Shown in pieces: positions 44,900-53,383 of a DNA stretch of 64,000 nt (the first letter of the stretch is position 1; each line of letters starts with the position of its first letter). The notes under the pieces were generated by a model that did no database searches, was not told the origin of the DNA, and saw nothing but the letters and a program-made list of their open reading frames with translations. Origin of the DNA: ZC4RG30 sp049841155 (lineage in GTDB: Bacteria > Pseudomonadota > Gammaproteobacteria > Steroidobacterales > Steroidobacteraceae); contig JASGHI010000003.1 in assembly GCA_049841155.1 (NCBI GenBank), forward strand, positions 186,001-250,000. Reading direction: 5' to 3'. Made by a program: the position numbers and the translations under genes.

Positions 44900-46543
44900 A
44901 TGACCCGTTTTGTTTTCGTCACCGGTGGCGTGGTTTCCTCTTTGGGGAAGGGCATTGCCGCGGCATCCCTGGGCGCGATCCTCGAGGCGCGCGGCCTCAA
45001 GGTCTCGATGGTCAAGCTCGATCCGTACATCAATGTCGATCCGGGCACCATGAGCCCCTTCCAGCACGGCGAAGTGTTCGTCACCGACGATGGCACCGAG
45101 ACCGACCTCGACCTCGGCCACTATGAGCGCTTCGTGCGCACCACCACCGGGCGGCACAGCAACTTCACGACCGGCCGCATCTATGAGCGCGTGATCGCCA
45201 AGGAGCGCCGCGGCGACTACCTCGGCGCCACGGTGCAGGTGATCCCGCACATCACCGACGAGATCAAGCGCAGCATCCGCCTGGGCGCCGGGGACGCCGA
45301 CGTGTGCATGGTGGAGATCGGCGGCACCGTCGGCGACATCGAATCGCTGCCCTTCCTGGAAGCCATCCGCCAGCTGGGCGTGGAACTGGGCCGCAGCAAC
45401 GTGATGTACATGCACCTGACGCTGGTGCCGGTGGTGAGCGGCTCGGAGATCAAGACCAAGCCCACGCAGCATTCGGTGAAGGAGCTGCGCGGCATCGGCA
45501 TCCAGCCCGACGTGCTGCTGTGCCGCTGCAAGGATCCGATTCCCGATGACCAGCGGCGCAAGATCGCTCTGTTCACCAATGTCGAGGAGCGCGCGGTGAT
45601 CAGCGCCGTCGACGCCGACGACATCTACAAGATCCCGCTGCTGCTGCACGAGCAGGGCCTCGACGCCATCGTCGTCGAGCGGCTGGGGCTGTCGGTGCCG
45701 CCCACGGATCTTGCCGAATGGCGCGGCGTGGTCGCCGCCAAGGCCAGTTCCGAGGTTGCGGTGGATATCGCGATGGTGGGCAAGTACGTGCAGATGCGCG
45801 ATTCCTACATCTCGCTGAACGAGGCGCTCACGCATGGCGGCATCAAGGCGCGTGTGCGCGTCAACGTGCATTACATCGAGGCCACGGACATCGAGACCGG
45901 CGGCACCGGCTGCCTGGAGCACATGGATGCCGTGCTGGTGCCCGGGGGCTTCGGCGAGCGCGGCATCGAGGGCAAGATGGCGGCGGTGCGCTTTGCGCGC
46001 GAGAGGGGCATTCCGTACCTGGGTATCTGCCTCGGCATGCAGCTGGCGGTGATCGAGTACGGCCGCAATGTGCTCGGCCTTGCCAGGGCCAACAGCACCG
46101 AGTTCGACCGCGCCTGCCCGCATCCGGTGATCGCAATGATCACCGAGTGGCAGGACCAGGTGCGCGGCGAACAGCAGCGCAGCGAAGGCTCGGATCTGGG
46201 GGGCACCATGCGCCTGGGCGCGCAGGATGTGGAGCTGGGCGAAGGCACGCTGGCGCGCAGCCTGTACGGGCAGCCGGTGATCCGCGAGCGCCACCGCCAC
46301 CGCTACGAGTTCAACAACAACTACCTCGACCGTTACCGCCAGGCAGGCCTGCGCTTCTCGGGCTTTTCGCAGGATGGGCTGGTCGAGATCGTGGAGCTGC
46401 CTGGGCATCCGTGGTTCCTCGCCACGCAGTTCCATCCGGAGTTCACCTCGACGCCGCGCGACGGCCATCCGCTGTTCACGGCCTTCGTGCGCGCTGCGCG
46501 CGCGGCCCGCGCCGCACACCTTCCCAAGGCGGTCTCTTCGTGA
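44900..46543 (+). CDS. pyrG: CTP synthase
   Basis: Aminates UTP to CTP with glutamine. The 547-residue protein has the synthase domain (FVFVTGGVVSSLGKGIAAAS, VKLDPYINVDPGTMSPFQHG) and a C-terminal glutaminase domain with VLVPGGFGERGIEGK, the nucleophile cysteine in YLGICLGMQLAVIEY, and the His-Glu end (FHPEFTSTPRDGHPLF). The start is ATG 44900. The 14 residues encoded before it are not family-like. It overlaps kdsA by 4 bases (GTGA), the classic pyrG-kdsA-eno order. Confidence 0.96.
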   Translation: MTRFVFVTGGVVSSLGKGIAAASLGAILEARGLKVSMVKLDPYINVDPGTMSPFQHGEVFVTDDGTETDLDLGHYERFVRTTTGRHSNFTTGRIYERVIAKERRGDYLGATVQVIPHITDEIKRSIRLGAGDADVCMVEIGGTVGDIESLPFLEAIRQLGVELGRSNVMYMHLTLVPVVSGSEIKTKPTQHSVKELRGIGIQPDVLLCRCKDPIPDDQRRKIALFTNVEERAVISAVDADDIYKIPLLLHEQGLDAIVVERLGLSVPPTDLAEWRGVVAAKASSEVAVDIAMVGKYVQMRDSYISLNEALTHGGIKARVRVNVHYIEATDIETGGTGCLEHMDAVLVPGGFGERGIEGKMAAVRFARERGIPYLGICLGMQLAVIEYGRNVLGLARANSTEFDRACPHPVIAMITEWQDQVRGEQQRSEGSDLGGTMRLGAQDVELGEGTLARSLYGQPVIRERHRHRYEFNNNYLDRYRQAGLRFSGFSQDGLVEIVELPGHPWFLATQFHPEFTSTPRDGHPLFTAFVRAARAARAAHLPKAVSS

Positions 46544-47367
46544 GGCTCGCCGGCACCGAAGTCGGCAACGACCGGCCGCTGTTCCTGATTGCCGGTCCCT
46601 GCGTTATCGAGAGCCGCGACCTGGTCGAGGAAGTGGCGGGCAGGATGGTGGAACTGACGCGCCGCCTCGGCGTGCCGTATGTGTTCAAGGCTTCCTTCGA
46701 CAAGGCCAACCGTTCGTCCAGCAAGAGCTACCGCGGGCCTGGCATGGAGCAGGGGCTTGCCATCCTCGAAGGCGTGCGCAGCAGGTTCGCGGTGCCGGTG
46801 ATCACCGACGTGCACGAGGACACGCCCTTTGCCGAGGTCGCCGCGGTGGTGGACGTGCTGCAGACGCCGGCCTTCCTGTGCCGCCAGACCAATTTCATCC
46901 TTGCGGTGGCCGGCGCCGGCAAGCCTGTCAACATCAAGAAGGGCCAGTTCCTCTCGCCCTGGGAAATGGGCAATGTGGTGGACAAGGCGCGCTCCACGGG
47001 CAACACCGACATCATGGTGTGCGAGCGCGGCTTCACCTTCGGCTACAACAACCTGGTTTCCGACATGCGCGCGCTCGCCGTGATGCGCTCTACCGGCTGC
47101 CCGGTGGTATTCGACGCCACGCACTCGGTGCAGCTGCCGGGCGGGCAGGGCACCTCGTCGGGCGGTCAGCGTGAGTTCGTGCCGGTGCTGGCGCGTGCCG
47201 CCGTTGCCGCCGGCGTCGCCGGCATCTTCATGGAGACCCATCCCCGGCCCGAAGAGGCGCTGTCGGATGGCCCCAACGCGTGGCCGCTGCCCAGAATGGA
47301 GTCGCTGCTCACGACGCTCGTCGAGCTCGACCGCACCGTGAAATCCAGACCCTACGAGGAAACCTGA
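46540..47367 (+). CDS. kdsA: 3-deoxy-8-phosphooctulonate synthase
   Basis: Makes KDO-8-phosphate from arabinose 5-phosphate and PEP for the lipopolysaccharide inner core. The 275-residue TIM-barrel protein has LFLIAGPCVIESRDL, YVFKASFDKANRSS, YRGPGMEQGL, CRQTNFILAVA and FDATHSVQLPGGQGTSSGGQ (core FDATHSVQLPG). The GTG start overlaps the pyrG stop, and eno follows after 3 bases. The genes around it supply lipid A and KDO for the same envelope layer. Confidence 0.95.
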   Translation: MRLAGTEVGNDRPLFLIAGPCVIESRDLVEEVAGRMVELTRRLGVPYVFKASFDKANRSSSKSYRGPGMEQGLAILEGVRSRFAVPVITDVHEDTPFAEVAAVVDVLQTPAFLCRQTNFILAVAGAGKPVNIKKGQFLSPWEMGNVVDKARSTGNTDIMVCERGFTFGYNNLVSDMRALAVMRSTGCPVVFDATHSVQLPGGQGTSSGGQREFVPVLARAAVAAGVAGIFMETHPRPEEALSDGPNAWPLPRMESLLTTLVELDRTVKSRPYEET

Positions 47368-47370
47368 ACC

Positions 47371-48669
47371 ATGAGCCGTATCGTCAATGTCGTCGGACGC
47401 GAGATCATCGATTCGCGCGGCAATCCCACCGTCGAAGCCGACGTGCATCTGGCCTCCGGAGCCTGGGGCCGGGCGGCGGTTCCCTCGGGCGCATCGACCG
47501 GAACGCGCGAGGCCGTGGAGCTGCGCGATGGCGACAAGTCGCGCTACCTCGGCAAGGGCGTGCGCAAGGCCGTGGGCCATGTGAACAACGAGCTCAAGGC
47601 CGCAGTGACGGGCCTCGATGCCGCGGACCAGGCGGCCGTCGACGCGAAGATGATCGGGCTCGACGGCACCGACAACAAGAGCCGCCTCGGCGCCAATGCG
47701 CTGCTGGCCGTGTCGCTGGCCGCCGCGCAGGCCGCGGCCAATGACGCGAAGCAGCCGCTGTTCCGGCACATTGCGCAGCTGGGTAGCGACAAGGGCCGCA
47801 AGCCCGTGATGCCGGTGCCGATGATGAACATCATCAACGGCGGCGCGCATGCCGACAATTCGCTCGACGTGCAGGAATTCATGATCCTGCCGGTCGGCGC
47901 CCCGAGCCTTTCCGAGGCGCTGCGCTACGGCGCCGAGATCTTCCACACGCTGAAGAAGATCCTGCACGACCGTCATCTGGCCACTTCGGTGGGCGACGAG
48001 GGCGGTTTCGCGCCCAATCTCAAGTCCAACGAGGAGGCGCTGGCGGTGATCACCGAGGCGGTGGACAAGGCCGGCTACAAGCTCGGCAAGGACATCTACC
48101 TGGGCCTCGACGTGGCCAGCAGCGAGTTCTTCAAGGACGGCAAGTACCACCTCGAAGGCGAGGGGCGCAGTTTCGATGCGGCCGGTTTCGCCGACTACCT
48201 GGCCGATCTCGTGGCGCGCTATCCCATCATCACCATCGAGGATGGCATGGCCGAGGGCGACTGGGCAGGCTGGAAGGGGCTGACCGACAAGCTGGGCAAG
48301 AAGGTGCAGCTGGTGGGCGATGACCTGTTCGTCACCAATACGAAGATCCTCAAGGAAGGCATCGACAAGCACATCGCCAACGCCATCCTGATCAAGGTCA
48401 ACCAGATCGGCACGCTGACCGAGACGCTGGCCGCCATCGAGATGGCCGACAAGGCGAAATATGCCTCCATCGTCTCGCACCGCTCGGGCGAGACCGAGGA
48501 CAGCACCATTGCGGACATCGCGGTGGCGACGCCCGCAACCCAGATCAAGACCGGCTCGATGTCGCGTTCCGACCGCATCGCCAAGTACAACCAGCTGCTG
48601 CGCATCGAGGAGCTGCTGGGCCGCGATGCCGTTTACGCCGGCCGCGGCGCCTTCCACTTCAGCCTGTAG
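47371..48669 (+). CDS. eno: Enolase
   Basis: Interconverts 2-phosphoglycerate and phosphoenolpyruvate. The 432-residue protein has REIIDSRGNPTVEADVHL, the GASTGTREAVELRDGD loop, VGDEGGFAPNL, the metal ligand stretch ITIEDGMAEGDW, and the SHRSGETEDSTIADIAVAT loop (core SHRSGETEDSTIADIA). Length equals that of the E. coli enzyme (432). In E. coli part of the enolase pool sits in the RNA degradosome; nothing here tests that. It starts 3 bases after kdsA. Confidence 0.97.
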   Translation: MSRIVNVVGREIIDSRGNPTVEADVHLASGAWGRAAVPSGASTGTREAVELRDGDKSRYLGKGVRKAVGHVNNELKAAVTGLDAADQAAVDAKMIGLDGTDNKSRLGANALLAVSLAAAQAAANDAKQPLFRHIAQLGSDKGRKPVMPVPMMNIINGGAHADNSLDVQEFMILPVGAPSLSEALRYGAEIFHTLKKILHDRHLATSVGDEGGFAPNLKSNEEALAVITEAVDKAGYKLGKDIYLGLDVASSEFFKDGKYHLEGEGRSFDAAGFADYLADLVARYPIITIEDGMAEGDWAGWKGLTDKLGKKVQLVGDDLFVTNTKILKEGIDKHIANAILIKVNQIGTLTETLAAIEMADKAKYASIVSHRSGETEDSTIADIAVATPATQIKTGSMSRSDRIAKYNQLLRIEELLGRDAVYAGRGAFHFSL

Positions 48670-48687
48670 CGCTTTAGGCTCGCCGGC

Positions 48688-49032
48688 ATGAGATGGCTCG
48701 TCGTGGCTCTGGTTGCCGTGGTGATGCTGGTGCAGTACCGCCTGTGGATGTCGCCTGACGGCGTCCGCGAGGTCATGCAGCTGCGCGAGGCGGTAGCCGT
48801 TCAGCAGGCGGAAAACGATGAGCTGCGGCGCCGCAACGGCGAGCTGGCTGCCGAAGTGCGCGATCTCAAGCAGGGTTACGTGGCGCTCGAGGAGCGGGCC
48901 CGCGCGGATCTGGGGCTGATCGGGCGCGACGAGACCTACTACCAGGTCGTCCCCAACGCCACGCCGGCTGCCGCTCCCGCGCCGCAGAGCGTGCCGGCGG
49001 CGCCGGAACCCACGCGTACCGCTGCACGCTGA
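48688..49032 (+). CDS. ftsB: Cell division protein FtsB
   Basis: A small bitopic divisome protein that pairs with FtsL and FtsQ. The 114-residue protein has one N-terminal membrane helix (WLVVALVAVVMLVQYRLW), then a periplasmic coiled coil (VMQLREAVAVQQAENDELRR) ending in the family motif ALEERARADLGLIGRDETYYQ, and a disordered Ala/Pro tail. It lies between eno and ispD exactly as in E. coli, with a one-base TGATG overlap into ispD. Confidence 0.93.
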   Translation: MRWLVVALVAVVMLVQYRLWMSPDGVREVMQLREAVAVQQAENDELRRRNGELAAEVRDLKQGYVALEERARADLGLIGRDETYYQVVPNATPAAAPAPQSVPAAPEPTRTAAR

Positions 49033-49721
49033 TGCATTACTGGCTAGTCATGCCGGCGGCCGGAAGCGGGCAGCGTTTCGGTGGCGCACTGCCAAAGCAG
49101 TACCAGAGGCTTGCGGGGCGGGCCATCATCGAGTGGGCGCTGGCTCCCTTCCTGGCTGATTCCCGCTGCGTCGGCATCCGTGTGGCGCTGGCAGCGGATG
49201 ACCGCCAGTTTGCACAGTTGCCGGCGGCCTGCGATCCGCGGCTGCGCGCGGTGCGTGGCGGCGCGCGGCGCGCGGATTCCGTGGCCGCAGGAATTGCGGC
49301 CTGCCAGATGCAGCAGGACGACTGGGTACTGGTCCACGACGCAGCCCGGCCCTGCCTGACATCCGAGGAGCTTGATGGTCTGCTCGCGGCGGCGGTCCCG
49401 GGCTGCGATGGCGCGCTGCTGGCGCTGCCGCTGACCGACACGTTGAAGCGCGCAGGTTCAGACGGGCAGGTGCAGTGCACCGAGCCGCGCGAGCATCTGT
49501 GGCGTGCACTCACTCCGCAGATGTTCCGGGCCGGCATGCTGACCCGGGCGCTCGAGGACGCCGCGGCAGCCGGCCGCACGCCCACCGATGAAGCGCAGGC
49601 TGTCGAGTGGCTGGGCCATGTGTCCGTGCTGGTCGCAGGCTCGGCGCTCAACATCAAGGTGACGACGCCGGCCGATCTGGCGCTGGCGGAGGCCATCCTG
49701 CGCCTGCGCGGGGGTGGATGA
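49032..49721 (+). CDS. ispD: 2-C-methyl-D-erythritol 4-phosphate cytidylyltransferase
   Basis: The third MEP pathway step, joining CTP and methylerythritol phosphate. The 229-residue protein has the nucleotide-binding loop PAAGSGQRFGGALPKQYQ, the VRGGARRADSVAAGI segment, VLVHDAARPCLT and LALPLTDTLKRA. The ATG overlaps the ftsB stop, and the stop overlaps ispF by 4 bases, so ftsB-ispD-ispF form one coupled unit. Confidence 0.95.
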   Translation: MHYWLVMPAAGSGQRFGGALPKQYQRLAGRAIIEWALAPFLADSRCVGIRVALAADDRQFAQLPAACDPRLRAVRGGARRADSVAAGIAACQMQQDDWVLVHDAARPCLTSEELDGLLAAAVPGCDGALLALPLTDTLKRAGSDGQVQCTEPREHLWRALTPQMFRAGMLTRALEDAAAAGRTPTDEAQAVEWLGHVSVLVAGSALNIKVTTPADLALAEAILRLRGGG

Positions 49722-50200
49722 TGAAGCTGCGGGTGGGTTCGGGTTACGACGTGCATGCCTTCACGGCCGGTGATCATGTGATGCTGGGCGGGCTTCGCAT
49801 TGCCCACGATCATGGCGTGCTCGCCCATTCCGACGGCGATGTGCTGCTGCATGCGCTGTGCGATGCGCTGCTGGGCGCTGCGGCCCTGGGCGACATTGGC
49901 CAGCACTTCCCCGATTCCGATCCGCGCTGGCGGGGCGCCGACAGCAGCCGCTTCGTTGCCGCGGTGCGCGAACTGCTGGCGGTGCGCGGTTACCGCGTGT
50001 GCAATGCGGATCTGACCCTGGTCTGCGAGGCGCCGCGCATCGGTGCGCATCGAGACGCCATCCGGGCGCGCGTTGCGCAGCTGCTGGGTGTGGACGCCGA
50101 CTGCGTCAACCTCAAGGCCACCACCACGGAGAAGCTGGGATTCGAAGGGCGCCGCGAAGGGCTGGCCGCCCATGCCACCGTACTGATCGCAGCCGGCTAG
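49718..50200 (+). CDS. ispF: 2-C-methyl-D-erythritol 2,4-cyclodiphosphate synthase
   Basis: The fifth MEP step, cyclising CDP-methylerythritol 2-phosphate. The 160-residue protein has zinc ligands in GSGYDVHAF, AHSDGDVLLHALCDALLGA, DIGQHFPDSDPRWRGADSS, and the C-terminal NLKATTTEKLGFEGRREGLA. Two adjacent ATGs (49718, 49721) are possible starts. Its TAG stop shares bases with the stop of the convergent smr gene (CTAG at 50197-50200). ispE and the later genes are not in the window. Confidence 0.95.
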   Translation: MMKLRVGSGYDVHAFTAGDHVMLGGLRIAHDHGVLAHSDGDVLLHALCDALLGAAALGDIGQHFPDSDPRWRGADSSRFVAAVRELLAVRGYRVCNADLTLVCEAPRIGAHRDAIRARVAQLLGVDADCVNLKATTTEKLGFEGRREGLAAHATVLIAAG

Positions 50201-50766
50201 CGTTTTCTGGCAGGAGGCCGGGAACGGTCGCGGCCTGATTCCAGCAGCACCAGGCAGGCGCCGGTGCCGCCGTCCACTTCGCGGGCGCTGGCAAAGGCCA
50301 GCACGGCGCGGATCTGTCGCAGGCAGTCATTGACCATGGCGCGCAGCACCGGTCCGCGCGTTCCCGAGCGCAGCCCCTTGCCATGCACGATGCGCACCAC
50401 GCGCAGCCGCTCTTCGAGGGCGGCGGCGAGGAATGCGGCGAGCTCGGCGCGTGCCTGCGGCACCGTGAGGCCGTGCAGGTCCAGCTCCGCGTCCACGCGG
50501 AAGTCCCCGCGCCGCAGCCGGCGCAATACCGTCTGGCTGATGCGCGGGCCGCGGTAGAGGAGTTCCTCGCCGCTCTCGATCACAGGAGCCAGCGGCGCCC
50601 GCAGGTCGGCAAGGCTGTCAGCCAGTACTGCGGCGCGCTCGGCGCGCGCGAAATGGGCACGCGGCCGCGGTGGCGGGGCACCTGGCGCGCGGTCCGGGGC
50701 GCGGCGCAGCTGCCGCACGCCGTGCATGGCCTGCCGGAAGGCTTCGCGGTCCTCGTCCTTTGCCAT
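50197..50766 (-). CDS. Smr-domain protein (SmrA/SmrB type)
   Basis: A 189-residue protein with a charged, Pro/Arg-rich N-terminal half and a C-terminal Smr domain (residues about 90-175) carrying DLHGLTVPQARAELAAFL and RIVHGKGLRSG. The Smr fold is a nuclease-type module; E. coli SmrB cleaves mRNA at collided ribosomes. The N-terminal part of SmrB that contacts the ribosome is short and basic, as here, but I cannot distinguish SmrA from SmrB by eye. The ATG of MAKDEDREAF is preferred to one two codons upstream. It is convergent with ispF and divergent from surE. Confidence 0.85.
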   Translation of the reverse strand: MAKDEDREAFRQAMHGVRQLRRAPDRAPGAPPPRPRAHFARAERAAVLADSLADLRAPLAPVIESGEELLYRGPRISQTVLRRLRRGDFRVDAELDLHGLTVPQARAELAAFLAAALEERLRVVRIVHGKGLRSGTRGPVLRAMVNDCLRQIRAVLAFASAREVDGGTGACLVLLESGRDRSRPPARKR

Positions 50767-50839
50767 GTGCACCTCCGGGGTCAGCGGCGTGGCCCTTCAT
50801 TCATAGTATATTTGCGCCTTCGGATCCCACTGGTCTCGC

Positions 50840-51598
50840 ATGAAGATTCTGGTCAGCAATGACGACGGCTACCTCGCCGAGGGCCTCGTTCGGCTCAATG
50901 AAACACTGCGCGGTTTCGCCGAAACCGTGGTGGTCGCGCCCGACCGCAACCGCAGCGGCGCCAGCAACTCGCTCACCCTCGACGTTCCGCTGCGCGTGTT
51001 CGAGGCGGCGCCCGGCGTGCACTACGTGATGGGCGGCACGCCGACGGACTGCGTGCACCTGGCCATCTCCGGCTATTTCGACTACGAGTTCGATCTGGTC
51101 TGCTCGGGGATCAACGACGGCGCGAACCTGGGTGACGACACGCTTTATTCGGGCACGGTGGCGGCGGCCATCGAGGGCCGGTTCCTGGGACTGCCCACGG
51201 TGGCCTTCTCGCTGTGCATGGAGCCGGACAGCGGCCGGCATTTCTCCACGGCGGCGCGTGTCGCCGAGGCGCTGGTCGGCCGGCTGCTGGAAAGTCCGCT
51301 GGAGCGCGGCTTCACGCTGAACGTGAATATTCCGGACCTGCCATACAGCCAGATCCGCGGCATCAAGGCCACGCGCCTGGGCGGCCGGCACCGCTCCAAG
51401 CCCATCGTGCCGGTGAGCGACCCGAAGGGACGCCGCATGTACTGGATCGGCCCGCCGGGAGAGGGGCAGGATGCCGGTCCCGGCACTGATTTCGATGCGA
51501 TCGCCAGCGGCTATGTCTCGGTGACACCGCTGCAGATCGACCTCACGCGGCATCATGCGCTGCCGCTCATTTCCGACTGGCTGAAACCCCTCACGTGA
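50840..51598 (+). CDS. surE: 5'/3'-nucleotidase SurE
   Basis: A metal-dependent nucleotidase/exopolyphosphatase linked to stationary-phase survival. The 252-residue protein has the metal-binding start KILVSNDDGYLAEGL, APDRNRSGASNSLTLD, GGTPTDCVHLA, CSGINDGANLGDDTLYSGTV and the VSVTPLQIDLTRH end. It overlaps pcm by 4 bases (GTGA), the pairing seen in E. coli, where nlpD and rpoS follow. Here they do not: an inverted-repeat region comes next. Confidence 0.95.
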   Translation: MKILVSNDDGYLAEGLVRLNETLRGFAETVVVAPDRNRSGASNSLTLDVPLRVFEAAPGVHYVMGGTPTDCVHLAISGYFDYEFDLVCSGINDGANLGDDTLYSGTVAAAIEGRFLGLPTVAFSLCMEPDSGRHFSTAARVAEALVGRLLESPLERGFTLNVNIPDLPYSQIRGIKATRLGGRHRSKPIVPVSDPKGRRMYWIGPPGEGQDAGPGTDFDAIASGYVSVTPLQIDLTRHHALPLISDWLKPLT

Positions 51599-52263
51599 GC
51601 ACACCCCGCTCCAACCACGCCGGCATCGGCATGACTTCCGCGCGTACCCGGGACCGCCTGGTGCAGCGCCTGCGCGACCAGGGCATCACCAACCTCAGCG
51701 TGCTGGAGCGCATCCGCAATCTGCCGCGGCATATCTTCGTCGACGAGGCGCTCGCGAGCCGCGCCTACGAGGACACGGCGCTGCCCATCGGCTGGGGCCA
51801 GACCATCTCGCAGCCCTACATCGTCGCGCGCATGACCGAAGCGCTGCTGGCCGGCGGCAGGCCGGAGAAGGTGCTGGAAGTGGGCTTCGGCTGCGGTTAC
51901 CAGACGGCCGTGCTGGCGCCGTTCGCCGAACGCATCTACTCCATCGAGCGCATCGAGCCGCTAGTCAAGCGCGCGCGCGCGCGGCTCAAGGAACTGGGGA
52001 TCCGCAACGTGAAGCTCAAGCACGGCGACGGCATGAAGGGCTGGCCAACGCAGGCGCCCTTCGACGGCATCCTCGTTGCGGCCGCGCCACTGACGCTGCC
52101 CGAAGCATTGGTGAAACAGCTGGCGCCGGGGGGAAGGCTGATCGTTCCCGTGGGTCCGGAAGGACAGCAGCAGCTGCTGCGCCTGACACGCCGCGACAGC
52201 GGCATCCATCGCGAGGTGCTGGGTCCGGTGTCCTTCGTGCCGCTGCTGGCGGGACTGGGCTAA
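51595..52263 (+). CDS. pcm: Protein-L-isoaspartate O-methyltransferase
   Basis: Methylates isoaspartyl residues in aged proteins to start their repair. The 222-residue SAM-dependent protein has MVERLRDQGI-like start VQRLRDQGITNLSVLERI, PRHIFVDEALASRAYEDTAL, GWGQTISQPYIVARM, motif I VLEVGFGCGYQTAVLA, and GLIVPVGP-like RLIVPVGPEGQQQLL. The GTG start overlaps surE. The N-terminal dozen residues before ARTRDRL are variable in the family. Confidence 0.93.
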   Translation: MSTPRSNHAGIGMTSARTRDRLVQRLRDQGITNLSVLERIRNLPRHIFVDEALASRAYEDTALPIGWGQTISQPYIVARMTEALLAGGRPEKVLEVGFGCGYQTAVLAPFAERIYSIERIEPLVKRARARLKELGIRNVKLKHGDGMKGWPTQAPFDGILVAAAPLTLPEALVKQLAPGGRLIVPVGPEGQQQLLRLTRRDSGIHREVLGPVSFVPLLAGLG

Positions 52264-52330
52264 TCCAAAACCGGCGTTGTGGTCAAGATCTTGCGGGGGG
52301 CAGGGAAAGATGCTTCCATGTTGCCAAGTG

Positions 52331-52523
52331 GCGACAGGCCTGCAGGACGAAGGCACAGAGGCGCAAGGCTGGGGACGGGCACAACTACAACAAGAATCCG
52401 ATCGATACAAAAGCAAGTAAAAGCGCTTGCCAGTTATTCGAGTCTGTCAGCTCCGAATGAATGGTTGCTTGAGCGAATCTTTAGTCCTTTCTCCTCTGTG
52501 TCTTCCTCCTGCAGGCCTGTCGC
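52331..52523 (+). repeat. 31-base inverted repeat with 193-base span
   Basis: Arm A (52331-52361) and arm B (52493-52523) are complementary at 29 of 31 positions, one of the exceptions being a G-U pair in plus-strand RNA. Both carry the CCTGCAGGCCTGTCGC core on one strand or the other. The loop of about 130 bases has no obvious gene. It contains a small stem GCAAG / CTTGC near 52412-52430. Arm B also pairs with the downstream arm C of the terminator (52533-52544), so A-B and B-C exclude each other. The region occupies the 299-base gap between pcm and the FKBP gene. Confidence 0.75.
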
Positions 52524-52553
52524 GCACACCTGGCGCGACAGGCCTTCTTCTTT
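52514..52553 (+). terminator. Strong bidirectional terminator hairpin
   Basis: Perfect 12-bp stem GGCCTGTCGCGC / GCGCGACAGGCC with loop ACACCTG, followed by TTCTTCTTT. It lies between the convergent pcm and FKBP genes, 9 bases past the FKBP stop, and could end both transcripts. The run of T is interrupted by C. The left stem arm is shared with arm B of the 31-base repeat. Confidence 0.75.
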
Positions 52554-52562
52554 CCGGCCGAT

Positions 52563-53270
52563 TTACTGCTGCGCCGCGGCGGCGTCTTCCGGCTTCACGA
52601 TGTCCAGCAGTTCCACATCGAAGACCAGCGTTGCGCCGCCACGCATCTGCGGCGGACGGCCCTGGTCGCCATAGGCGAGCTCCGGCGGGCAGGTGATCTG
52701 CGCCTTGCCGCCGACCTTCATCAGCTGCACGGCCTCGGTCCAGCAGGGGATGACACCCGACAGCGGGAAGGTCACCGGCTCGTTGCGTTCCAGCGAGCTG
52801 TCGAACACCTTGCCGTCGACGAACTTGCCGGTGTAGTGGACCTTCACCACATCGCTGGCGGCGGGCGTGGCGCCCGTGCCCTCCTGCACCGTCTTGATCA
52901 CGAGGCCGCTGCCCGTCTTGGTCGCACCCTTTTCAGCTGCTGCCTTGGTGAGGTAGGCGCTGCCCGCGGCCTTTTCCTTTTCCGTCGCCGCGGCCATGCG
53001 CTGGTTCTGCAGTTCCTGCAGTTTGGGCAACAGTGTTTCCAGCGCCTTGTCGTCGAGCTGCGATTTGTCGCGGGCGCCATCGGTCACACCCGCCTTGACC
53101 AGTTCCAGTTCCTTGTCGGAGAAGTTGAAGCTCTGGATGTTGCGCGAGAGGATCACGCCGAGCGCGTACAGCGCTTTTTCGTCGTCGGTCTTGGGCGTGG
53201 GCTGCGCCGCCTGGGCGCAGCCGGCCAGGCCGACCACGGCGGCAATCAGGATCAAGGTCTTTACACGCAT
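52563..53270 (-). CDS. FKBP-type peptidyl-prolyl cis-trans isomerase, lipoprotein
   Basis: A 235-residue Mip/FkpA-like folding factor of the envelope. A lipobox LAGC at about residues 15-18 (VVGLAGCAQ) indicates lipid attachment and anchoring. Residues 26-120 form the helical dimerisation domain (DEKALYALGVILSRNIQSF, QNQRMAAATEKEKAAGSAYL), and 125-225 the FKBP domain with VKVHYTGKFVDGKVFDSS, FPLSGVIPCWTEAVQLMKVG and CPPELAYG. The start is the ATG of MRVKTLILIA. Upstream residues of the longer frame are not protein-like. Whether it is FkpA or a FklB-type relative cannot be settled by eye. Confidence 0.9.
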   Translation of the reverse strand: MRVKTLILIAAVVGLAGCAQAAQPTPKTDDEKALYALGVILSRNIQSFNFSDKELELVKAGVTDGARDKSQLDDKALETLLPKLQELQNQRMAAATEKEKAAGSAYLTKAAAEKGATKTGSGLVIKTVQEGTGATPAASDVVKVHYTGKFVDGKVFDSSLERNEPVTFPLSGVIPCWTEAVQLMKVGGKAQITCPPELAYGDQGRPPQMRGGATLVFDVELLDIVKPEDAAAAQQ

Positions 53271-53383
53271 GCGAACCCCGGGGGTTGGGAATGAAAGGGG
53301 GCGCCAGTTTAGCCCCGGCGCTGCGGAGCTACCTGCGTTTCGGGCGCGGGTCGCCGATCGGCGACGATTGCGGGCGCCGAGGG

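Noticed and set aside
43835..46519. An 894-codon open frame antisense to tilS and pyrG
   Set aside because: It covers two well-supported genes on the other strand, has His/Gln/Arg-rich artefact composition and no ribosome-binding site.
52331..52544. 6S RNA gene
   Set aside because: The overall shape (long closing helix, about 190 bases) is suggestive, but I do not see the conserved open-complex-like central bubble sequences, and it ends in a separate terminator that competes with the closing helix. Kept as an uncharacterised structured element.
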